Positions 1-7,433 of a stretch of DNA of 23,231 bases are shown here, one piece after another (position 1 is the first letter of the stretch; each line of letters starts with the position of its first letter). Below the pieces are notes generated by a model. That model ran no database searches and was not told the DNA's origin. It worked only from the letters and a program-made list of their open reading frames with translations. The position numbers and the translations under genes are program-made. Source of the stretch: a virus; the IMG/VR virus record IMGVR_UViG_3300008217_000104, positions 1-23,231 of that record; one strand, written 5' to 3'.

Positions 1-51
1 GTCAGTGTAAGTACAGTAATCAGTAATCAGTGTAAAAGTTGTGGTATGTAG
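1..51 (+). CDS. Possible 3' end of an upstream gene (partial)
   Basis: Frame 1 is open from the window edge to a TAG at 49-51 and would encode a C-terminus ending in QCKSCGM. The other two forward frames are closed within the first 30 nt. The terminal CxxC fits the many zinc-ribbon proteins in this window. Only 16 codons are visible and the short repeats CAGTGTAA/CAGTAAT run through it, so it may equally be non-coding. Confidence 0.22.
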   Translation, partial: VSVSTVISNQCKSCGM

Positions 52-93
52 TCTGGTAGTAAGTTAATATTATATGTAATCATTTATGTTAGA

Positions 94-102
94 TTTATAT
101 TA
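94..102 (+). promoter_or_regulatory. TATA box for the 180-aa gene
   Basis: TTTATATTA is centred about 26 nt before the ATG at 124, the same distance as at most other genes here, so the transcript is probably leaderless. Confidence 0.6.
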
Positions 103-123
103 CGTATATGATATATATTATAT

Positions 124-666
124 ATGGATAAAGAAGATATAATATCATTACAACAGATGGATAAAACAATACGATCATGGTCAAATGCTAGAATCCAAGA
201 CCAAATAAAAAGCATAAGAGAAGTGGAGAATCCAACCAGGATGCAGAAAATTGTGGTAAAATCACTGGTAACGGAAATCAATATAAGATATCATTCTCAA
301 AGGGAAGATAACTTGATTGTTTTCATGGGAAACATTGACAGAAAAGAGGCAGAGATAAAATACAAATATAAGAGGAAACTACAGATTAGAAAGGCAAAAC
401 GAACATTTGATAGCGTCCAAAAAGGAATAAGAAAAGAACAAAGACTTTTAAAATATGACACAGATGAAGAGTTAGAGATAAAAAAATTAAAAGCCAAACT
501 TGCATCAGAGAGAAAAAAGAAATATGATACACAATACTATAAAGATAACAAGGATGCTATCAATGTGAAAAGAAGACGAAAATATACTCCATTGAGTTTA
601 GGAAGAGTGTCAGACAAACAAAGAAGAGAGATAGAATCTATACTTGGAAAACCAATAGATTCCTAA
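124..666 (+). CDS. Hypothetical basic coiled-coil protein
   Basis: This 180-aa protein is not recognised. It is strongly charged: after an N-terminal segment (residues 1-65) the stretch from about 70 to 155 is almost entirely Lys, Arg, Glu and Asp with regularly spaced hydrophobics, as in a long alpha-helix or coiled coil. The segment around residues 130-152 (KKKYDTQYYKDNKDAINVKR) is very basic and resembles tails of small phage DNA-binding or HNH-adjacent proteins, so nucleic-acid binding is a reasonable inference. It has no Cys, membrane segment or signal peptide. The start is supported by the TATA box at the standard spacing. Its position ahead of the portal is where a small terminase or a regulator often lies, but no motif proves either. 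Confidence 0.75.
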   Translation: MDKEDIISLQQMDKTIRSWSNARIQDQIKSIREVENPTRMQKIVVKSLVTEINIRYHSQREDNLIVFMGNIDRKEAEIKYKYKRKLQIRKAKRTFDSVQKGIRKEQRLLKYDTDEELEIKKLKAKLASERKKKYDTQYYKDNKDAINVKRRRKYTPLSLGRVSDKQRREIESILGKPIDS

Positions 667-668
667 TC

Positions 669-676
669 TTTATATA
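669..676 (+). promoter_or_regulatory. TATA box for the metallothionein-like gene
   Basis: TTTATATA lies just after the preceding stop codon, with its centre 25-26 nt before the ATG at 698. This supports a real, separately transcribed leaderless gene. Confidence 0.65.
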
Positions 677-697
677 TCATTTGGTGTAATATTACTC

Positions 698-862
698 ATG
701 GGTTCATGTAAGTGTGGTACAGGTAAATGTTCAATACACGTATCAAGAAACACCGCACCTGTAATAGAGGTTATAGAATCATGCAAGTGTTCCAATTGTG
801 ATTGTAGCGATCATAAGTTTTGTGATTGTGAAGACTGTGAATGTGTTGAATGCAGTTGTTGA
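698..862 (+). CDS. Small Cys-rich metallothionein-like protein
   Basis: This 54-aa ORF starts ATG at 698 and ends TGA at 860-862. It has 13 cysteines (about 24 percent): an N-terminal CKCGTGKC-type cluster at residues 4-11, then after a Cys-free linker a dense C-terminal cluster (residues 29-54) of repeated CxC and CxxC such as CDCEDCECVECSC. His14 and His39 could also bind metal. Such alternating CxC/CxxC composition with no hydrophobic core is typical of metallothioneins, which chelate Zn, Cu or Cd thiolate clusters. It is much denser than the CxxC pairs of the zinc ribbons elsewhere in this window. A TATA box at the standard distance supports expression. Sequestering metal or guarding zinc supply for the many zinc-binding viral proteins is inference. 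A non-metal structural role through disulfides is the alternative. Confidence 0.72.
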   Translation: MGSCKCGTGKCSIHVSRNTAPVIEVIESCKCSNCDCSDHKFCDCEDCECVECSC

Positions 863-884
863 GATATAGTTAAATATAGGTAAG

Positions 885-892
885 TTTATATT
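885..892 (+). promoter_or_regulatory. TATA box without a start codon downstream
   Basis: TTTATATT in AAGTTTATATTAG matches the other promoters. The predicted start of transcription is near 912-916, yet no start codon sits there. The only nearby ATG (898) is upstream of it and opens a 14-codon frame. Confidence 0.45.
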
Positions 893-911
893 AGTAGATG
901 ACATATATATA

Positions 912-1030
912 TCGGTTGTCAGGGATTACCACCGTGTTCTGAGCTCTGAGTGCGGAAAAACAGTAGCCCTCTTAAACCTTTAAAGGTTAGAAAGTGCGTA
1001 AGAGACGTCATCTAACCACAGAAAATTTTT
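912..1030 (+). ncRNA. Candidate structured non-coding RNA
   Basis: The stretch has no supportable ORF, follows an orphan TATA box, and is less AT-rich than its surroundings. Visible pairings are AGGG (921-924) with CCCT (967-970), extended by TAC/GTA; an inner stem of 932-939 with 948-955 that includes three G-U pairs; and a 3' hairpin of GGTTAGA (985-991) with TCTAACC (1011-1017), continuing inside as TGCGT (995-999) with ACG-CA (1005-1010, one bulge). A perfect 14-nt palindrome AACCTTTAAAGGTT (975-988) competes with the 3' hairpin. T-runs at 1026-1030 and beyond could end transcription, since archaeal RNA polymerase stops at T-runs. The RNA call is inference; it could instead be a DNA-level site such as an origin or packaging signal. 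Confidence 0.38.
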
Positions 1031-1084
1031 AACAAAAAACGAAAATTTTTAGAAAATAAATTTTTTTACCGAAAATTTTTAGAA
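1021..1084 (+). repeat. Three phased GAAAATTTTTA repeats
   Basis: GAAAATTTTTA occurs at 1021-1031, 1041-1051 and 1071-1081. The last two extend to GAAAATTTTTAGAA. A related ATAAATTTTTTT lies between them at 1056-1067. Start-to-start distances are 20 and 30 nt, close to whole helical turns. They sit immediately before the portal TATA box (1088-1095), so they could be operator sites, bent A-tract DNA or serial T-run terminators for upstream RNA. Confidence 0.6.
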
Positions 1085-1087
1085 TAC

Positions 1088-1095
1088 TTTATATA
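1088..1095 (+). promoter_or_regulatory. TATA box for the portal gene
   Basis: TTTATATA is centred 25-26 nt before the ATG at 1117. An out-of-frame ATG at 1113 opens only a four-codon frame, which favours 1117 as the start. Confidence 0.7.
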
Positions 1096-1116
1096 AGCGT
1101 ATTGACACTATAATGT

Positions 1117-3249
1117 ATGGGTATTAGGCAGCGTTTTACAAGTGCATATAAGGCTTTAACGTCAGTCGACAAGGGTTATACCGAAACTACATCCAGACCG
1201 GCTATAATGCAGCCATATATGGCTACCGATACAGGCGCAAAACTACCAATTTTTCCATTTCCGCTAATTATGATCTATGAGTTGTCAGATAACGTCGACG
1301 CTCTAAGAATTTCCATTGAAACCATCAACAGAGAGATGTTTAAGAACGGTTTTGAGGTCGTTGAAAAGTACAAATACAAGTGTAACAACTGTGGAAAGGA
1401 GTTTGACGGCAAACCATCAAAGGATGACGCCTTTGATCGCAAGGAAGGACCGCCAAAAGACACTGATACAGATAAAGCACCTGCAAAAAGACTCTCACAT
1501 GCAAATAAAATACTAAACAAGGCAGGAATGCCAGGATTAAAGGAAGAAGAATCCCCTGCACAATGTGACGACTGTCATTCATCTGATATTTCTCGTCCAA
1601 AACCGGAAAATCGTAAAGTTTTACAACAATTATACACATGTTTCGTCAACAATAACGACCAAACCATGGAAGATGTCGGTAGAATGCTCGAGAGGGACCT
1701 AGAAGTAGCAGACAATGCATATTTATTACTATTAAAGAACTATTACATTAATGATGCTACAGGTAAGATTGATAAAAAGAAGACAAAGATTAAAGAACTT
1801 ATTAGAATAGATCCCCCTCAAGTCGCAATCATCGCAGATTCAGACGGCAGAGTCGGTTTCGATGACAAGAGAAACGCTGTATACGTCTGCCCACGATTTG
1901 AGCATAGAGATAAAAGGCTCTCCAAACCGCACTGTGAAAGGTGCGGTGCGGAAGCATTAAAGGCATTGTTGGAAGTGTCATCAGTATACTCTGTAGGTGT
2001 GCCACAGCCAAAGAGAGTAATATATGCACAGGGTGAGGTTATTTGGGTTGCAGGTAAATATAAACCGGGACTGATTTATGGATTTTCACCGATATATGCA
2101 TTATGGAGCAAAGTAATGTCATTGTCTCACATGGATGAGTACATTAGAAAGTACTTTGACAAGATGCGTCCGCCAAGAGGCTTGTTGGTCATACAGTCAA
2201 GAAATTATGAAACATTTAGAAAGTCATGGAACACACTTGAACAAAGAGCAACAGAAGATCCGTACATGATACATCCGTTACTGGTTGAATCCGACAAAGG
2301 CGGAGCAGGACAGGCCGCACAATGGATTGATTTCACGGGATCACTAAAAGAGTTACAATTTATAGATATTAGAAGAGAACTTAGACAGATTATAGGTGCA
2401 GCATATGGCGTATTGCCGTTATACTTTGGAGAACTTCCATCAGGATGGGCAAACGAGGGAATGCAGGTTACAATTACAAACAGACATGTAAAATGGTCAC
2501 AAGATTTCCTTAAATCACATATTTTCGACAGACTTGCAAAGGAATTACAAGTTAATGACTGGAGTCTACGACTTAGAGAAGGTGAAGAAGCAGACGAACT
2601 CAGAGATCTCGAAATAAAAGCACAAGAGATCCAGAACAACGCAACCCTGCAACAAATGGGATTCGATGTCAAGAGAACACACACTGGAGACTGGGTTGTC
2701 GGAAAGGAACCAACATTCGAGCAGGTTATGTTGCCACAAATGGCCGCAGCCGAACAACAGGCAGAACTTGGCATGGAAATACAGGAGGCACAACCGGAAG
2801 GACAGAAACAGGGAAGAGGTGCATCTACAACCGGTAACGGTGAGCGTACTCAGGGAGCCAAACAGGGCGGACCTATGAACAAACGACCATCAGACCCAGG
2901 TGGTTCAGGACAGGGTTCACCAACAGCAGGAGGCAAGAAGAGATCAGGCGCATTTAACGATTCACAGAAATCAATAGGACATACGGAAGAGTTCTGGGTT
3001 AGAAAGATGACCAAGGAAGGAGACATGACCGAGGACGAGGCTAGAAACATTGTAAAGTCATGGGAGAAAGAGTATAAAAAGTCAGGAACCATATATTTCC
3101 CAACAATAGCAGATGATGAGGAAAAGGCACCAGACGGACTTGCAGATACTGTAAGAAGAAAGAAATCAAAAGGCAAGGTAAAATATGTAATTAGAAGGGA
3201 AGGATTACCTGACATGGAAATAGTGAAATCCGAAGAGGAGGAAACATAA
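1117..3249 (+). CDS. Portal protein with two zinc-binding insertions
   Basis: This 710-aa protein would form the dodecameric portal ring at the head vertex through which DNA is packaged and the tail attached. Portal-type signatures are the GFSPIYALW segment (residues 322-330), followed by a long helix and MRPPRGLLV, and the later FIDIRRELRQIIGAAYGVLP and PSGWANEGMQ segments. Two putative zinc modules are inserted in the N-terminal half: C89/C92 with C150/C153 around an acidic-basic linker, and C258, H263, then H272-C273 and C276. Residues from about 560 to 620 are Gln/Gly/Lys-rich and probably disordered. They are followed by a small helical segment (EFWVRKM...SWEKEYKKSG). At 710 aa it is longer than typical 400-500-aa portals. 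The stop overlaps the next gene. The portal assignment is fairly secure; zinc binding is inferred from the Cys pairs. Confidence 0.85.
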   Translation: MGIRQRFTSAYKALTSVDKGYTETTSRPAIMQPYMATDTGAKLPIFPFPLIMIYELSDNVDALRISIETINREMFKNGFEVVEKYKYKCNNCGKEFDGKPSKDDAFDRKEGPPKDTDTDKAPAKRLSHANKILNKAGMPGLKEEESPAQCDDCHSSDISRPKPENRKVLQQLYTCFVNNNDQTMEDVGRMLERDLEVADNAYLLLLKNYYINDATGKIDKKKTKIKELIRIDPPQVAIIADSDGRVGFDDKRNAVYVCPRFEHRDKRLSKPHCERCGAEALKALLEVSSVYSVGVPQPKRVIYAQGEVIWVAGKYKPGLIYGFSPIYALWSKVMSLSHMDEYIRKYFDKMRPPRGLLVIQSRNYETFRKSWNTLEQRATEDPYMIHPLLVESDKGGAGQAAQWIDFTGSLKELQFIDIRRELRQIIGAAYGVLPLYFGELPSGWANEGMQVTITNRHVKWSQDFLKSHIFDRLAKELQVNDWSLRLREGEEADELRDLEIKAQEIQNNATLQQMGFDVKRTHTGDWVVGKEPTFEQVMLPQMAAAEQQAELGMEIQEAQPEGQKQGRGASTTGNGERTQGAKQGGPMNKRPSDPGGSGQGSPTAGGKKRSGAFNDSQKSIGHTEEFWVRKMTKEGDMTEDEARNIVKSWEKEYKKSGTIYFPTIADDEEKAPDGLADTVRRKKSKGKVKYVIRREGLPDMEIVKSEEEET
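3235..3241 (+). promoter_or_regulatory. Ribosome binding site for the 122-aa gene
   Basis: GAGGAGG, 7 nt before the ATG at 3249, lies inside the end of the portal gene. Internal operon genes have such sites while first genes rely on leaderless TATA promoters. Confidence 0.6.
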
Positions 3250-3617
3250 TGGAGGGAAACATCAACGAGCTTCAGATTATAAACCCACCGGCATCAGCAT
3301 TCGAGTTCATCATGGGAGAGAACAGGACGCTGACATACAAGCTTCACAACACGGGGGAATTTCCTATCAAGGACTTTAACATAAAGGCATCAAGCATTCT
3401 CAAATTAGGAGAGGACGTAAGACCTACAACAAAGAACTATGTAAAGGTGATAAAATATCCTTCTATACTAAAGGCAGGACAAAAAGGGGAACTTGTATTA
3501 GAAGCAGAGGTACCATTTGATTATAGTGAAGTAGTAAAGAGAGACGGAAAGGATACATTATGGCCTTATAGAATAGCATTGACTGTAAAGTCCATAAAAC
3601 ATATCACAGAGTTATAA
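3249..3617 (+). CDS. Small beta-sandwich (Ig-like) protein
   Basis: This 122-aa protein is predicted to be mostly beta strand, with the pattern of an Ig-like or DUF11-like sandwich: a Pro-rich first strand, LTYKLHNTGEFPIKDFNIK, and a late strand ELVLEAEVPFDY. The NTGxFPxxDFxI pattern is common in extracytoplasmic beta-sandwich domains that run through archaeal surface proteins and virion decorations. Its ATG shares one base with the portal TAA, and GAGGAGG (3235-3241) lies 7 nt upstream, so translation is coupled to the portal. A head decoration or portal-associated role is inference from position; no specific family is recognised. Confidence 0.72.
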   Translation: MEGNINELQIINPPASAFEFIMGENRTLTYKLHNTGEFPIKDFNIKASSILKLGEDVRPTTKNYVKVIKYPSILKAGQKGELVLEAEVPFDYSEVVKRDGKDTLWPYRIALTVKSIKHITEL

Positions 3618-3619
3618 CA

Positions 3620-3627
3620 TTTATATA
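3620..3627 (+). promoter_or_regulatory. TATA box for the 299-aa gene
   Basis: TTTATATA is centred 27-28 nt before the ATG at 3651, directly after the preceding stop codon. Confidence 0.65.
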
Positions 3628-3650
3628 TGGTTATGTGTATATAATAATAC

Positions 3651-4550
3651 ATGGCCAAAAGTAAAAATGTTAAAAGAGTTAAACAAAAACAGGCACCTGC
3701 CGCACAAGTACCGCCAGGACCTAATAATGAAGTTTACCGTTCAATCAGATATAAATCAGATATAAAGACACTTGTTGTCAGGACAGAGGTCGGATATGAT
3801 ATGGTATTTGAATTAAACCCCCAAATTAGAGTCAATCCATATGAGGTATCGGATAATGGAACTCCAAAGTTTCAGTCATCAATTATATGGACATTAAAAG
3901 GTGTAAGGCCAAGAGGCAATGCCATGAAACAACCCGAGATTGAATCAACGATCAAGGGAAGATCACTGTTACCAATGGAGATGGACTGGGACATAGCACA
4001 ACTGGGTTTTGTATATTCAAACGCAAGGGATCCAAACAACCACAGGTGGTGGCTTGAGGCGTTAAAGGCAGGAAAACAAATGGGTCAGTTTGACAGTCAG
4101 TTGTCGGAATATACCATGCAGGTTTCATCTACGGCACCTATAGGAACAAGATCATGGTTTGACGGAATACATCACGGACGATTTACATTCTCCAAGGATT
4201 CAATAGAAGATGCAAAAGAGATAGGAAAGGGCCATATTTTTATCAAGGGCAACGGAAAAGGAAGAATAGGAGACATAAAAGGAAATGTTGAGATACCTGA
4301 AGAATGTGTAGTGCTCAGACTGAGATTTGATATCAGAAAGAATATCTGGTATACAGAGATGATAAGTGCCGAAGGAAAGGTTCTGGGGGAGCCAATTATA
4401 AGCAGCCAATTAAAGGCAGACGCCAGGTTCAAAGGACATATGACACCGGATCCAAACAGACCAAAGGTATCAGGACTTATAGCAAGGGACGACGTCATAT
4501 CAATCAAGACAGACCAACAACTGACCATGATTAAAGGTAAATCTAATTGA
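3651..4550 (+). CDS. Uncharacterised 299-aa virus protein
   Basis: I do not recognise this family. A Lys/Gln/Pro/Ala-rich N-terminus of about 25 residues looks flexible and basic. The remainder mixes beta strands and short helices (IRYKSDIKTLVVRTEVGYDM, SSIIWTLKGVRPRG, a Trp-rich NNHRWWLEALKAGKQMGQFD, and GRFTFSKDSIEDAKEIGKGH). It has no Cys, no membrane helices and no signal peptide. The Trp-rich and Gly-rich beta strands would fit a virion or ligand-binding beta-sandwich, but that is speculation. It has its own promoter, and its stop codon overlaps the start of the next gene (TTGA), so the two are co-translated. Confidence 0.72.
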   Translation: MAKSKNVKRVKQKQAPAAQVPPGPNNEVYRSIRYKSDIKTLVVRTEVGYDMVFELNPQIRVNPYEVSDNGTPKFQSSIIWTLKGVRPRGNAMKQPEIESTIKGRSLLPMEMDWDIAQLGFVYSNARDPNNHRWWLEALKAGKQMGQFDSQLSEYTMQVSSTAPIGTRSWFDGIHHGRFTFSKDSIEDAKEIGKGHIFIKGNGKGRIGDIKGNVEIPEECVVLRLRFDIRKNIWYTEMISAEGKVLGEPIISSQLKADARFKGHMTPDPNRPKVSGLIARDDVISIKTDQQLTMIKGKSN

Positions 4551-4903
4551 TCATAGTAGGAGTAAATCCTCAATATCATCATGTAAAAAAGATGTCATAT
4601 ATAGAGTATTCCGCCCTGGCCTTTAACAAGGAATATTTGGAAGTAGGCAGTTTTAACAGCATACCAAAAGATAAACCAATTATAGTGTTTGCAGAGGATG
4701 GAGAAGAGTCGTTAGAAGACTTTGACTTCCCGGATGACGCATATTACGTGTTTGGAGAGGATTATGGAAAAGAAGATATGGATATGAGTTATGATGTAAG
4801 ATATGTCAAAATTCCAACAAACAGGAAAAGATTTAGGGCCCTATTTGCCCACCAGGCGGCATCAATAGTATTATGGGAAATCTTTAAAGAAAGTAATTCT
4901 TAA
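4547..4903 (+). CDS. SPOUT (TrmH-like) methyltransferase-related protein, short
   Basis: This 118-aa protein resembles the SAM-binding C-terminal part of SPOUT-class RNA 2'-O-methyltransferases. Residues 68-74 read VFGEDYG, like the family motif FGxExxG. Residues 87-91 (VKIPT) match the strand IPM, and 98-111 (ALFAHQAASIVLWE) match the knot helix SLNxxxAAxIxLYE. The family normally spans about 150-160 aa with an N-terminal NxxR catalytic motif, which I cannot find, so this copy is short and may be inactive or act on an unusual substrate. The only in-frame start covering the N-terminal strand IIVGVNP is TTG, overlapping the preceding TGA, with AAGGT 9 nt upstream; an ATG 15 codons later is the alternative. 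Modification of host or viral RNA is inferred from the family only. Confidence 0.6.
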   Translation: MIIVGVNPQYHHVKKMSYIEYSALAFNKEYLEVGSFNSIPKDKPIIVFAEDGEESLEDFDFPDDAYYVFGEDYGKEDMDMSYDVRYVKIPTNRKRFRALFAHQAASIVLWEIFKESNS

Positions 4904-4906
4904 ATA
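4899..4906 (+). promoter_or_regulatory. TATA-like box for the 765-aa gene
   Basis: CTTAAATA is centred 25-26 nt before the ATG at 4928. A more perfect ATATATAA at 4915-4922 is too close to the start to serve it. Confidence 0.5.
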
Positions 4907-4927
4907 AAACGAAAGATATATAATCGT

Positions 4928-7225
4928 ATGGCAATAACAACTTCTGCAGGTGACGGTGTGAGGATCACAACAGCGGCATGGTGTGGAGTGGCAAACTCTT
5001 CAACAGCAACATCAGCAGTTGTTAACGGCAGGTGGGCTGCAGGAGGAAATACAAACAATTGTAATACATGCGCATGTATAACGTTTACAGACAGGGTATT
5101 GGTATTAAGACAAGGTGCATGTAATGAGGAGATTAAGTTTATAACAGGTGAAACCGCATGTGCAACCTGTGATACTACATGTTTGACAATTCATGAGGCA
5201 TGGTGTACTAATCCGTCAGCGTGTGATACTGTTCATGTTTCTTATATTATACAGGACGCGGCTACACTGACAGGCCTAGGTCTTTTAACCAAACGTCTTC
5301 AGGACTATTCATCTTCCAGGGTTTTTAATGTGGGTAATACTGGAGCGTGTCCAGCGTACGCGCTGTTCGCGATGGTCAAGGGTGTGTCGTTGGAAACAGA
5401 CGGAACAGAAATGTCTAATTGTGCTCCTGATGTAGAGGTTGAAAATAATGGTCATTTTATAAACGGATATGAGGATAACGGAGTAGGTGTTAATGGAGGA
5501 TATTTTGTATTTCCAAACCAAACAGCCGGTCGTTGTGGTTTTAGAGCAAATGACGGGGCAATTTTACACATATTAGACGAGCAGTTTTGGGGATCAGTAT
5601 CAAACCCAGAACACAGAATACTTGGAAACTGTACTACTGGCACTGTAAGATTAAAAAACATATTCGGTACAAGACAGCTTGACGTAACTGCGCCCAATAT
5701 AAATTATGAGTGTTGGAGGGTTCAAGGTCAGGATGTTACATGTGATTTTTTTAATGTTGGTGGAAATATTACTATTAATGGTCTTGAAATGGTTGACATG
5801 GGAGCGATCAGAAACATAAATCAGAACACATGTGCGGAAACTTTTACTTTTAGAGATGTTGTGTTTATCAGTAACAGTGCCGACATAATTACAATGCAGG
5901 GAGCTAGTAATAACAAGACATTCATTCTAAATAATCCAAAATATACAAACGATCCCCCAACATGTGATATTACTCTTTTAGGTGCAGCGTCAACAGTTCA
6001 AGAACAGTTTAGAATTACAGCAACAAGCCAACAAACATGTGGTACCAAACTCCAAAATACTAGGTTTAAAATCGTAGAAAGTACACCATGTGCCGCATTG
6101 GTTAATGAAGTTAACAGTGATGTTTGTGGTGTAGCAGTTATAGATGTAGTTAAAAGAGAATGGACTGGAGCATGTGAGACTCTTACAACTCATGCCTGTT
6201 TTGCATTAAAGACATTTGATTATGGGTTTACACCTTTTGTAACGTCACAAACTGTAGCAAACAAGACGGGAGGTTTTGGTCAATGTACGGTAATTGCACA
6301 ACTTACAGACGATTTCGTATGTGCCGCAGAGTGTGTTGCAGTTGCAGATGGAACGGCAAAAGTGACAATCATAGAGTCAACGGCATGTAACAACCACAGT
6401 CTGGTCAAGTGGACATCGGGTTCAGGAACACTTACATCTGGGGATACTATCAGACAATGCGCAACAAATCTGGGAACAATACATATCATAGAAGGATGTT
6501 CAACAGCAGGTTCAGGTATAATAGTGGCAAGGACAGGAACAGCCGTAGCAAACTGTAGTACCCTGTGTACCGCAGGAGGATTCAGTGCAACATATACAAA
6601 CTCAAGTGAGAAGAGATTTTACTTTGTATACGATGCAGGATCAATATCATGTACCGACAGATCCGCCCAGCAACTTTACGATCATCAGATAGCCAAGCTT
6701 GGAGAGGCAACATTGGACACTGGAGACTCATGGTGCAAGCCAATTCTATGGGGCAGAACAGAACACGCAATTCCATTCCAAGGAGTAGCATGTGCCGGAA
6801 CCATATGTGCAACATTCAAGACAGTGAGAAATGTCGCATTAACTCAAGGCTGGGGAGTAATAGGATTATCATCATTAGGAAAAATAACAGTATTTACGGC
6901 AGATGACGGAACAACATTCAGTCCACAATCAACAGTAAACGTAACAGTAACAGTAAACGACGAGTCAGGAACTGCGGTACAGGGAGTGAAGGTTGGCATA
7001 TTCACATGCCCTGTAAGCCCGGGAGACAGTGCTCTGATATGTGGAACAAGCAATGCGTGTGGTGTTGTGACAGGAAGTTTGACGGTAGCGGGGGACATAT
7101 CAGCAAACGTAAGAGCAAGACTAAAGGGATATATACCATTTGAAACAACAGGAACAATCAGTGCGGTATCAGGGCTTTCTGTTGGTGTTAGATTCATAAG
7201 AGATACCAGTGTGAACCTGCCGTGA
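4928..7225 (+). CDS. Large Cys-rich adhesin or tail-fibre-like protein
   Basis: This 765-aa protein is almost all beta structure and contains about 38 Cys, mostly single and preceded by Ala, Thr or Asn rather than in CxxC zinc pairs, suggesting disulfides or thiols in an extracellular structure. Residues about 170-360 have the Asn/Gly-rich strand pattern (NGHFINGYEDNGVGVNGG, GNITINGLEM, FRDVVFISNS) of a parallel beta-helix, as in tailspikes and pectate-lyase folds. The last 100 residues begin VNVTVTVNDESGTAVQGVKV, typical of carboxypeptidase-regulatory or transthyretin-like sandwiches. The final segment (KGYIPFETTGT ... SVNLP) recurs at the end of the 1010-aa neighbour. There is no classical signal peptide, consistent with virion assembly in the cytoplasm. 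A receptor-binding or decoration role is inferred. The stop overlaps the next gene (GTGA). Confidence 0.78.
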   Translation: MAITTSAGDGVRITTAAWCGVANSSTATSAVVNGRWAAGGNTNNCNTCACITFTDRVLVLRQGACNEEIKFITGETACATCDTTCLTIHEAWCTNPSACDTVHVSYIIQDAATLTGLGLLTKRLQDYSSSRVFNVGNTGACPAYALFAMVKGVSLETDGTEMSNCAPDVEVENNGHFINGYEDNGVGVNGGYFVFPNQTAGRCGFRANDGAILHILDEQFWGSVSNPEHRILGNCTTGTVRLKNIFGTRQLDVTAPNINYECWRVQGQDVTCDFFNVGGNITINGLEMVDMGAIRNINQNTCAETFTFRDVVFISNSADIITMQGASNNKTFILNNPKYTNDPPTCDITLLGAASTVQEQFRITATSQQTCGTKLQNTRFKIVESTPCAALVNEVNSDVCGVAVIDVVKREWTGACETLTTHACFALKTFDYGFTPFVTSQTVANKTGGFGQCTVIAQLTDDFVCAAECVAVADGTAKVTIIESTACNNHSLVKWTSGSGTLTSGDTIRQCATNLGTIHIIEGCSTAGSGIIVARTGTAVANCSTLCTAGGFSATYTNSSEKRFYFVYDAGSISCTDRSAQQLYDHQIAKLGEATLDTGDSWCKPILWGRTEHAIPFQGVACAGTICATFKTVRNVALTQGWGVIGLSSLGKITVFTADDGTTFSPQSTVNVTVTVNDESGTAVQGVKVGIFTCPVSPGDSALICGTSNACGVVTGSLTVAGDISANVRARLKGYIPFETTGTISAVSGLSVGVRFIRDTSVNLP

Positions 7226-7428
7226 AGTGTCCACACTGTAATAGTACGTCTATTATAAAAAAGGTTAACAGATTTTGCCTGTCATGTGGAGCGGAAGAGA
7301 TAAAGATAAAGGGATTTGAGTATCTTGTATGGAAACTAACCAATGGAAGGATAGTTGCCTCCCCGGATGCAACGGAAGCAAAGAAGGAACAGGCAAAAAA
7401 AGACTGGCCGTCAGGGGACTGGCAGTAA
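7222..7428 (+). CDS. Small zinc-ribbon protein
   Basis: This 68-aa protein opens with CPHC (residues 3-6) and continues to CLSCG (19-23), a two-knuckle zinc ribbon of the kind found at the N-terminus of many archaeal small proteins. The rest is a short charged segment ending in Trp-rich SGDWQ. The start is GTG at 7222, overlapping the TGA of the adhesin gene by 4 nt, so it depends on translation of that gene. It may be a chaperone, a transcription-related factor or an assembly factor for the adhesin; the sequence cannot decide. Confidence 0.7.
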   Translation: MKCPHCNSTSIIKKVNRFCLSCGAEEIKIKGFEYLVWKLTNGRIVASPDATEAKKEQAKKDWPSGDWQ

Positions 7429-7433
7429 TCATC

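Noticed and set aside
1-35. CAGTGTAA/CAGTAAT repeats as an attachment site or iteron
   Set aside because: The units are short, imperfect and at the window edge, may lie in a coding end, and no second copy of the block or an integrase is seen in the window.
894-942. C/D-box sRNA with a C-box-like AGATGAC at 894-900 and CTGA at 939-942
   Set aside because: The C box departs from RTGATGA, the predicted transcript start from the TATA at 885 lies downstream of it, and no convincing C'/D' pair is present.
2205-2774. A 189-aa leftward frame within the portal gene
   Set aside because: It is a Ser/Cys-rich shadow of the portal coding strand with no promoter or ribosome site, and is fully contained in a gene of recognised family.
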